DNA of 64,000 nt. Origin: Adineta ricciae (lineage: Eukaryota > Rotifera > Eurotatoria > Adinetida > Adinetidae). A model generated the notes under the pieces. It was not told where the DNA came from. It did no database searches and saw only the letters and a list, made by a program, of their open reading frames with translations. The position numbers were made by a program, and so were the translations under genes. The DNA lies in assembly GCA_905250025.1 (NCBI GenBank), contig CAJNOJ010000320.1, forward strand, positions 20,374 through 84,373. Reading direction: 5' to 3'. Below, piece by piece: positions 56,393 to 64,000 of this stretch (position 1 is its first letter; each line of letters opens with the position of its first letter).

Positions 56393-57340
56393 TCACGATG
56401 CAATTTGAAGTGTATTTCTTTTAGTTGGAAAAAGAAATTGTGGGAAAATTCTTCGAAAATTTCTTTCCCAGCAGATCATTATCATAAATTCTTGTCGAAA
56501 TTCATCGAATGTAATGAGAAAAAGTGGAAACGACAAAATATGATAAGTAAAAAGCATTGCGTCCAATGCGAGAAGGACATTTTCATCGATTGAATTAACG
56601 AAAAATGCAAAACCGATCGTTGCCGGAATTGTCATTATCATAAAAAGAAACGTCGTTATTATTGATGTGATCGACACAGTTCGATGATGAATACGTGAAT
56701 TCTGAAGTGTAGTTTGTTGTCGTATACGAATCAATCGATAAATCACTCCACTATTCAAAGTAATCATTAAAACAAACGGAACGCAATTATACATAACTAA
56801 ATTCACCCAATCCCATATCGGAGTGATTTGATATGATCTAGCGTTGACATTAATCAATCCATCTACTTCGTAATAACATGCCAATACTGGAAGATGAATA
56901 TTAAGTAAAACAAAAAAACTGATAACACACGAAATCATAATCAGAGCATTTCTCGATCGGCTGAACCAAGTTCGATGTAGACGAGTTAATGATACATATC
57001 GATCAAGGGATATTAAAACTCTTAACCAAGCTGATGTTTGAGGAGTGAAGTAATTAAGAAACCAAGCGAATTTACATGAAGCAGTTGTGACTGTGTAAAG
57101 AGTGAAACCGTAGATTGGTTTGGTATAATGATCGAAATTCCATCCGAATAACATAAAAACGTCAATGATAACAAATGTTCGTATGTAGATCAAGGCCGGT
57201 CGTTCTTTTAGATTAAGAAATTTTGGACGACAAAGAATAAAAAATGTTAAAACATTTAAAAGAGTACCGATGAACATTAAACTTAGAGAATAGTACGCAA
57301 TTAGAAGTGAAGATATATTTGCTTTCGTGCTATTTGTCAT
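56393..57340 (-). CDS. Rhodopsin-like GPCR, divergent (bdelloid type)
   Basis: Single exon, 315 aa from ATG 57340. Seven hydrophobic segments are visible. N-terminal glycosylation sites NST (3) and NIS (8). TM1 carries GTLLNVLTF (Asn30), the TM3 disulphide Cys is C89, and the end of TM3 is ISLDRYVSL with an intact DRY (113-115). Loop 2 has a Cys (ACYYEVDG). TM6 (ITTFLFMIMTIPATIGFAFF) lacks the CWxP motif and TM7 (YHILSFPLFLITFDEFRQEF) lacks NPxxY. This pattern fits an expanded invertebrate peptide-receptor-like group. The ligand cannot be told. A single-exon structure is usual for such expanded receptor families. Confidence 0.8.
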   Translation of the reverse strand: MTNSTKANISSLLIAYYSLSLMFIGTLLNVLTFFILCRPKFLNLKERPALIYIRTFVIIDVFMLFGWNFDHYTKPIYGFTLYTVTTASCKFAWFLNYFTPQTSAWLRVLISLDRYVSLTRLHRTWFSRSRNALIMISCVISFFVLLNIHLPVLACYYEVDGLINVNARSYQITPIWDWVNLVMYNCVPFVLMITLNSGVIYRLIRIRQQTTLQNSRIHHRTVSITSIITTFLFMIMTIPATIGFAFFVNSIDENVLLALDAMLFTYHILSFPLFLITFDEFRQEFMIMICWERNFRRIFPQFLFPTKRNTLQIAS

Positions 57341-58000
57341 GATGACTTGAAGCAACTAGCAAATGTTGAAAGATTTCTAAAAAAAACCATGTGGGCGAGA
57401 AACAACCTGATTAATTATTACGAGAAGGAAAGTCGTGCTGTAATCAGATCGGGAATCTACCGAATTAATAGATTAATCAGTGCTCTTTTCCAAGAAGGGA
57501 ATGCTTTGTCGTTGAAATGTGTATTCTTTCTTCCTATTGAATTACAATTTACTTCTCTTATAGGTAAATATATCGTATGAACGTAATCCAAGGACATAGG
57601 GACAAGAAGAATTTTACTAGTAAATTATCAACAGATATTCCAATAGTACTCCATGTACGTAACAAAAATCTGCTGTTTTTTCTCATAATGCTTATGAAAA
57701 ACATACAACGATTCATTGAACTATGATCGATTTTGTTCTCATTCAATGTAATCTTACTATTTAAAGTTATGACATGTGGTTCATCGTTTGGTTATCTTTT
57801 TCAAGGATGACGTGTTACCATGATGAAACAACACGTATGACTAGTTCCACGACTTTTAAACCCTTTCCAATACCTTTGCGGACAGAAATTCTTTCCGTTC
57901 GTACTCTTATCATTATTGACATCCGTATAAATATGGAGAACACAGCGGTAGAAGCAATTTTCGTTCTTTTTTTCTTTGCTTTCTATTGTCAATACACACC
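57341..58000. other. Shared region between divergent GPCR and P450 genes
   Basis: 660 bp between head-to-head starts. Contains promoters for both genes; no gene is supported. Confidence 0.4.
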
Positions 58001-59709
58001 ATGTGGTCTATTCTATTGACGTCTGCCATATTATTGTACTTCATATACCGTTTACTGAAATTTTGGATTTTCGATCCCAAACGAATCCATGATGATTTAG
58101 CATCCCAGGGTATTCCAGGTCAATATATTCCAATTTTTGGAGAAATTCTTAGTATTCGTCGTGCTGCGGAAAGAGGCGACCCACTTTCTCATTTACGATT
58201 ATTACGAGAAAAATACGGTCCATATTATCGGTCTTCATTCGGTCCAATTGCTCGTTTATCAACGAGTGATCCCGGATTAATCCAAGGTATATTGAAAAGC
58301 AATGCGCGTTGTTATCACAAATCAAACCTGATGCAAATGATCTTGGGCACATTGCTAGGCCACGATAGTCTTTTAATGGCAGAAGATAATGTTCACAGTC
58401 AACATCGCCGTTTGATCGCGCCTGTTTTTCAACATCAAAATATCAATTCAATGATTTCGTTAATGATCGAAAAAACATCGAACTATATCGAAAAATGGCA
58501 GAATAATCTACGAGAAACTGCTCCGAAAGATTTTGTAGTGGACATGCACGCTGAAATGGCACGCTTAACATTGGATATTGTCACGGGATGTGTATTCGGT
58601 GATGGATTAATGGGAAATAATCACGCACGAAAGATCATCTATGACAATGTCACAACAACACTAGCAGATGTTGAAAAACGAATACATAACATGATTGCGA
58701 TCATACCGATTGTTAATCGCTTACCTTTACCAAGTAAACAGCGGATTGATAAGTCGAAACGCGATGTTCGAATTGTTATTCAACAAATTATTGATGACAG
58801 AAAACAAGGTTTAACCAAATCTTCTTGTAAAGGTTGAAGTTCCACATTTTCTTATCGAAATATGCGAATTATTGTTTCATTTAGGACCTGATCTTCTTGA
58901 TTTGATCTTAGCAGCACGTGATGACGATAAAATAAGTAAATTTACCGACAAAGAAATCTACGAAGAAACTCTCACCTTCAGTAAATCATTCACATTTGAA
59001 GAAAACTTTCGATCAAAATATCTTTAGTCATTGCTGGCCATGAGACAACATCGAATCTGATGGTTTGGACATTTTACAACTTAGCGAACAATCCCGATGT
59101 GTATCAACGATTAGAAAGTGAAATCGATTCAGTATTGGATGAAAATGAAGAGATCTCGATTTCTACACTTTCACTGTTGACGTACACAGAAGCTGTTTTG
59201 AAAGAATCTCTTCGATTACATCAACCTGTGCCGACACTTGTTCGAAAAGTAGTAGAAGATAACACATTGACTGCCAGTGATGGAAAGCAAATTCATATCA
59301 AGAAGGGTACCGATATTCTTATCGATATATACGGTCTTCATCAGTAAGAATAGAAAGGCGGAGATTTCATTTTCATATCTGTCGCTTTCTGTAAAAAGCT
59401 CGGAATTGTATTGGTCGGAGCCAATGAAATTCGATCCATCAAGATTCACTGGACGTCATGCGGATACACTTCTACCGTTTTCTGCTGGGCCTCGTTCATG
59501 TATTGGCCAAAATTTCGCCATGTTAGAAGCAAAAGTAATGTTGGCGATGCTCGTAAAACATTTTCATTTCGAACTCGTACCGGGACAAAAGCACGTTCCG
59601 GAAATTGTAATTACAATGAGGTAAATTCATCATTTGACTCATTAGTAAATGATTCATTGATTTTTATAGGCCGAAATATGGTATGTGGACAAAATTATCA
59701 TTACGATGA
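58001..59709 (+). CDS. Cytochrome P450 monooxygenase
   Basis: Five exons (58001-58832, 58885-58980, 59028-59343, 59399-59620, 59670-59709) with 47-55-bp introns give a complete 501-aa protein; all phases agree. N-terminal membrane anchor (WSILLTSAILLYFIYRLLKF), a Gly/Pro hinge (GIPGQYIPIFGE), helix C (HRRLIAPVF), helix I AGHETTS (312-318), helix K ExxR (E369, R372 in KESLRLHQPVP), the PERF-region (FDPSRF) and the haem loop PFSAGPRSCIGQNFA with Cys449 as haem ligand. All hallmark residues are present, so it should be an active ER-bound mono-oxygenase. General appearance fits animal CYP clan 3/4 enzymes; subfamily and substrate cannot be assigned. AATAAA at about 59768 is a likely poly(A) signal. 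Confidence 0.95.
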
Positions 59710-59924
59710 TAACGATCAACTATAAACATTGAATTTTCTATGCCAAAGTTTTTGAAACGTGTTAACTAATAAATCTTTTTCATTGAAACGCTTGAAGGCA
59801 GGGTGGGCGTTCGCATTGACTTCGAGCGATATCTAGTGAATATAGATGTGGATAGTTCAACCGATGAAGAAAGACATTTGAGAAAACGAACGAAACATTT
59901 CGCGTTTTACATTGTGGAGGAAAT

Positions 59925-62900
59925 ATGAGCAAATCTTCATCAGATGAAACTCCTGACTTGTCACTCGAAGAAGAAACATTAGATTCTTATTCATTAGTTT
60001 TCGATAAAGTCAAACAGAACTTCTCCACCAGTTCAGAAGTTTCATTCGCGAAACATATTTTGTCGCCGATTGATCAGAACCAAACGATCATCAAAGAAAC
60101 AGCACCAAAATTCAATCCATTTCTCTTATTATTCGTACAAGATGACGAAGTCTTAAATTCAGTAAGGCTGACATTCTTCCAAACGAGATCAATCTTATCT
60201 TTACTAATTCAGAATGAAATCAATCATATTCCATCATTGAATATCAAATCAAACGGTAAACACACAAAACACATTCGCTCATGATTGGATTGCTATTTCG
60301 TTTTTCAGAACACGTGAGTATTGGACAAGGTCTATTAGTCGAAGAATCAATAGCTGTTTTTGATCAAGATCAAATAAAAAGGTAAAGCAGAAATGACGTC
60401 CTAAGCATTTCTCTTCCGCGAATAATTTTGTATTTTTTTCCTTTCTGTCGATCGATTGGACATCATCTGTACTTGCTTTTCTCGTTGTAAATTGCTTCGC
60501 TATGCCCTCGCGCTCCCATTCGCATGATATAATTTCCCTTCTCTTTTTTCTTCTCGTCATTTTTCTCTCTCGGTTTGTCGTCGTTGTACATCCATTCATA
60601 TAGACGCGAACATTTATATATATATATATATACGCGCAGACACAAACATTCAAAACATTCATACTAACTGTATGTGTGTGAACTCGCCTCGTCAGTATAT
60701 CTTGTGATTATTTCTTCTTATCGTCGAACGAGAATATTTCTTTCGTATGAGAATGATTATTTGAATTTGAAGAAATGTTGAAACATATTGGTCATTCCCA
60801 ACACGCTAAGCTTCATACATTCGAAGATTTTTATCGCGATAGTTCGAAACCTATTAAAACACGTTTGCCAACAAATGAGTCAACATCAACAAATAATTGT
60901 TCTCCAACATCTCCATGTTCACCCAACAGCAATTCATATACATTTTACAATATTTTCTCAGATTTCAAGACAACAATGACACCGGATGTCGTACCTGAAG
61001 AAGATGAAGAAACAGAAGAAGAAGAAAATAAAAGCTCTCCTCCACCATCAACTCCTCCATCAGCTGTTTTCTATCTCGAAGATGATCATCCCCATCATTC
61101 TCAACCCTCCTCCTCATCGTCTCCACATTGGCCATCGTTAATTCTCAATCGTTTTCGTCATGCCAATCATCATCATGGAATAATCAAGCAAAATTCAGTT
61201 AACGAAAATCAAATGAGCGTAACCAAATTACGCAAAACAGATTCAATCGATTCTTCATTTCCTAAGCATCGTTTTCTCAAACGTTCACAAACTATCAATC
61301 ATACGGATAGTTTAGCCGATAAAAAATGCACAAACGATGATTTCCCTGAACTGTCTTTACCAACGCAGAACAATATCGTGAAAAAACATCGCTCATTTGT
61401 TTCTATGTTGCATCTCTTTCACCATCAACATCAAACATCAGCATCGAAAAAACACCCCGATCGATCGAATTCAACTGGAACGCTTGATATAGAAAAAGTG
61501 GCTGTTAATTCCAATGATTTTTCACAATCAAAAGTCGTTAAACAAAAAACTCTCCTATCAACAAGTTTTGACGAACACAATTCTCCAGTGAAAAAGTCGC
61601 CTTCGACACCAATTTTACCCAAGTTAGCCTCGTTCTTTCACCGCCATCATCTCTCTGAACAACATAAATATCGCGTGGGAAATCTGAAAGCACGTCTTCA
61701 TCATCGACGAAATTCTCCTCCATTGACAAATACAGCACCGAAATTTCAATGTCAAATATCCAATGAATTGATAGAAGAAATCAAGAAATTAGAAGATGAA
61801 CAATGCATCGATCAAGATTACATGCAGTATCCACGTCCTGCGAAACCGGTGGTTATGAAACGTGTTCATACATGGCATAATTCATTTGACTTACGACCAG
61901 TCGATCAGTGCCTTGAATATTAATTTTCTTTTCTCTTTTTTTTGTGCCTTTCTCGTGCATGTGTTTAAATTTAATAATATAAAAATACGAATCTTTTCTC
62001 TATGTAGAAACTCGTTAAAATCTCAACGAACGATTCGCAAAAGTGACGAGGAAAATGATGAAGCGTTTGAGAAATGTAACTGATCTGGTTTTTTTTTTCA
62101 AGGAATTGCTTGGATTTTGATTTGATTATTGAATAGTTTTACAAGAACATCGAACATCGAAGAAGGAAGAAAAATCACCGGTTGCAGAGAAACGAAGAAA
62201 ACGAAATAGGTGTTGTTTGATTACAAGATTTTCTATAGGCTTATTGACAAATTTGTTTTTAGTTTGAAAAATTTTATTTGTGATTCATCATCTTCATCGG
62301 AAGAAGAAGAAGAAGATCCAACTGGGTTTTATCGGAAAGTAAATCGAATCATCGACAAAGATTTATCATGGAGACAGTGAGATTCATTATAAAAGGATTA
62401 ATATCATTCAAAGATTTGTCTTTTGTTAGAGAGGATGATTACGAAACTTCAGACGGATCATCAGCTTCTTCATCCTCTTCCTCCTCCTCCTCCTACGACG
62501 ACGAAGAAGATGATGAAGAAGAAAATGAAATTCGATCACGAAAAACCAAGAAAATTGCGGTAACTTTTCTTGAATCACTTTCAAATTATGTTCCATTTGA
62601 AGACAAACATACCGATGCGAAACAGTACGTTCTGCTCTCTCTTTTCCTACAAAGATTTGTTTTCTCTTCTGTAGATATTTTACTAAAACAGGTTTTAAAA
62701 ACAAAAACAAACGTCAAGAATTAGCTGATAAATTGTTTTCCATGTTCGACCGAGATGTTTTCTCGTCCAAAGTAAAGAAAAAGCAACTCTTCTATCAAAA
62801 CTCAATCCAACAAATCCGATTTAGTTGTCAGAGAACGTAACGACTGTCTGGAGTGGTCGTTTGACAGCAACAGCTGGTCACTGTACAACTCGACGCACAT

Positions 62901-63544
62901 CTCAAACAGCGATTATTACACTTTCAAACAAAGTTTGTGATTCGCCTGGTATGTTAATCAAGTGGAAAATTCTCTCGTAATGATTTTATTTAGAACGTTG
63001 TCGCGATACACTTTTGCATGAAATGTGCCATGCAGCAGTTTCTCTCATCGATGGGAAAATGAACGAAGGGCACGGACCGTTATGGCGAAAATGGACTCGC
63101 AAAGCTGAACAACATTATCCTTATTTACCAGCGATATCAGTGAAACATACATACGATATCGCTTATAAGTTTGTCTATCGATGTACCAAATGCCAATATG
63201 AGTGAGAAAATTGAAAATGGAACAATCGTTTTGATGGATGTCTTTCTTTCTTCAGAGTTCAACGTCATTCGAAATCACTTGATATCGAAATGGATTTTTG
63301 TGGAAAATGTATGGGAAAATTTGAATTATTGGTCAATAATACAAAGACGAACGAAGTGCAAACACCAAAGAAAACTTTAACTCGATATAATTTGTTTATT
63401 AAAGAACATTTTCAAACAATGAAACAAGCACAGCCACATTTATCTACCCCACAATTAATGAAACATCTAAGTCAAGAATATAAAAAATCTTTACAACAAC
63501 AACCTGAAATTGATTTACCAGACTTTGAAAAATTGAAAATCTAA
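59925..63544 (+). CDS. gcna: GCNA, SprT-like protease for DNA-protein crosslinks
   Basis: GCNA (germ-cell nuclear acidic protein, ACRC) keeps germline genomes free of DNA-protein crosslinks. Eleven exons can be joined with consistent phases: 59925-60161, 60213-60255, 60309-60381, 62008-62075, 62137-62209, 62263-~62325, ~62430-62624, 62675-62771, 62825-62948, 62994-63201, 63256-63544, about 489 aa. The N-terminal half is acidic and Ser-rich (SSSSSEEEEEDPTG; a Ser run then YDDEEDDEEENE). The SprT domain has LLHEMCHAAVSLIDGKMNEG, with HEMCH (about 333-337) and His351 as zinc ligands and Glu334 as catalyst. A zinc ribbon follows (CTKC ... CGKC). The C-terminus has an HMG-like helix region (LTRYNLFIKEHFQTMKQAQP) as in vertebrate GCNA. 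Intron 3 is ~1.6 kb and contains another gene. The exon 6/7 join is uncertain. Confidence 0.88.
60613..60632 (+). promoter_or_regulatory. TA-repeat / TATA-like stretch before nested gene
   Basis: CATTTATATATATATATATACGCG lies about 140 bp upstream of the ATG at 60775, inside GCNA intron 3. It could serve as core promoter of the nested gene or be a simple microsatellite. Confidence 0.25.
60775..61923 (+). CDS. Ser/His/Pro-rich disordered protein nested in GCNA intron 3
   Basis: Single-exon 382-aa frame starting MLKHIGHSQHAKLHTFEDFY. It is rich in Ser, His, Pro and Lys with an acidic patch (EEDEETEEEE), poly-Ser and HH clusters (LHLFHHQHQTSAS, FFHRHHLSEQH), and several SP/TP sites in basic context (RKTDSIDSSF, RSQTINH, KKSPSTPILP), suggestive of phosphorylation-regulated scaffold. 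The end (ELIEEIKKLEDEQCIDQDYM ... RVHTWHNSFDLRP) is less repetitive and may be a conserved motif. No recognised domain. It lies between GCNA exons 3 and 4 on the same strand and cannot be spliced in frame to exon 3 through the acceptor just upstream. Confidence 0.7.
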   Translation: MLKHIGHSQHAKLHTFEDFYRDSSKPIKTRLPTNESTSTNNCSPTSPCSPNSNSYTFYNIFSDFKTTMTPDVVPEEDEETEEEENKSSPPPSTPPSAVFYLEDDHPHHSQPSSSSSPHWPSLILNRFRHANHHHGIIKQNSVNENQMSVTKLRKTDSIDSSFPKHRFLKRSQTINHTDSLADKKCTNDDFPELSLPTQNNIVKKHRSFVSMLHLFHHQHQTSASKKHPDRSNSTGTLDIEKVAVNSNDFSQSKVVKQKTLLSTSFDEHNSPVKKSPSTPILPKLASFFHRHHLSEQHKYRVGNLKARLHHRRNSPPLTNTAPKFQCQISNELIEEIKKLEDEQCIDQDYMQYPRPAKPVVMKRVHTWHNSFDLRPVDQCLEY

Positions 63545-63742
63545 TTTGTCTCTTAGAATGTAATAATTCTTCTTATGAAATTCAATAAAAGATCAAATTC
63601 AAACTCATACGATAGATGTCAGATGTCGAAGAAAAAGACAACGCATATAAAAAGTCTCATTGTCTTGACAACATGTGCAAGAATGTCTTTTGTTTTCTTT
63701 TCAATATCGATTGCACATTCTCGATTGTTTTTGTTTTTCAAC

Positions 63743-64000
63743 ATGTCTTTAGCAAGGAACAGACAGAGTCCACCGCCTGAGCAATTATGGAAATCTTGGG
63801 ATCGGAAAGCGCGCAAACAAGGCCTCCATGCAACGGTCTATTCAGCTGATGGATCACAATATAAAGGAGATTGGCAGAAAGATAAAAGACACGGTGAGAT
63901 TAGCGAGAAACGCCGAGAAATTCGTACTAAGTTTTCATTTCGCATAGAATAGGTAAAGGTGTTTATGTGTGGAAATCAACAGGAGACTTTTACGAGGGAG
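63743..64000 (+). CDS. morn3: MORN repeat-containing protein 3, 5' part
   Basis: Exon 1 63743-63893 (MSLARNRQSPPPEQLWKSWD, RKARKQGLHATVYSADGSQY, KGDWQKDKRH) then a 59-bp intron and exon 2 from 63953 (GKGVYVWKSTGDFYEG), running off the window. The LWKxWDRKA start and the first MORN repeat match human MORN3 (LWKGW DRKAQRNGLRSQVYAVNG). MORN3 is a testis/cilium-associated adaptor in vertebrates. The upstream in-frame extension (from 63575) is hydrophobic and unlike the family, so the start at 63743 is preferred. Confidence 0.88.

Noticed and set aside
60775-61923. 382-aa frame as an internal exon of GCNA
   Set aside because: Joining exon 3 to the acceptor-like AG just before the ATG gives stops within a dozen codons; the frame starts with its own ATG and ends in a stop.
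1-64000. tRNA, rRNA and CRISPR arrays
   Set aside because: No tRNA-like cloverleaf with a GTTCGAAT-type arm outside coding exons, no rRNA segment and no regularly spaced short repeats were recognised; weak negative because no scanning program was run.

Overview
The window looks like nuclear DNA of an invertebrate animal, most likely a bdelloid rotifer. It is AT-rich, genes are compact and close together, and most introns are about 45-60 bp with GTAAG/TTTCAG borders. The gene content fits: animal housekeeping genes (RB1CC1/FIP200, class V myosin, NOM1, GINS3, GCNA, MORN3, a CYP) sit beside families typical of bdelloids (an F-box gene, a divergent rhodopsin-like receptor, a LEA desiccation protein with an ER signal). 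The organism assignment is inference; no marker gene such as rRNA or COX1 is present.

Layout. 1-5.5 kb: end of an unrecognised gene, a small PPR-like protein, a tentative spliced gene, and a HEXXH-containing protein. 6.8-11.0 kb: autophagy scaffold RB1CC1/FIP200 on the minus strand, cut at its 5' end by an assembly gap. 11-16.4 kb: decayed sequence (LEA pseudogene, a stop-containing exon, a GC-rich mobile element, an SLC22-like fragment) and one unrecognised basic protein. 18.8-21.3 kb: an intact LEA gene (-) diverging from a small secreted protein (+). 22.4-25.7 kb: a one-exon 1096-aa HEPN/TPR/Sel1/MYND protein. 26.8-35.4 kb: two near-identical partial myosin V copies in tandem, separated by single-N gaps. 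35.4-44.2 kb: an eIF4G-like gene with a mobile element inside an exon, an unrecognised gene, and an operon-like NOM1-GINS3 pair. 44.2-48.7 kb: gene-poor, ending in a composite foldback element. 48.9-64 kb: F-box gene with a frameshift, His/Gly/Pro-rich protein, coiled-coil protein with an unusual C-terminal domain, GPCR, cytochrome P450, GCNA with a second gene inside its largest intron, and the start of MORN3.

Five single N characters (11031, 26939, 31140, 35421, 44231) mark assembly joins. After three of them the first 121 bases are exactly identical to another place in the window and differ at base 122. That is the signature of a fixed k-mer overlap in the assembler, so the myosin tandem pair and the truncated gene ends beside the Ns should be treated as assembly structure until shown otherwise.

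The biologically most interesting items are: the LEA gene, where three separate 33-nt exons of one phase each encode one 11-residue LEA motif; a family of GC-rich CCCAGGT-ended elements, one of which splits an open reading frame that would be continuous without it; a 1.2-kb element with 26-bp ends enclosing a 205-bp-arm inverted repeat; the NOM1-GINS3 pair with a splice acceptor directly on the GINS3 start codon; and the HEPN-MYND protein with a canonical R-x4-H motif.
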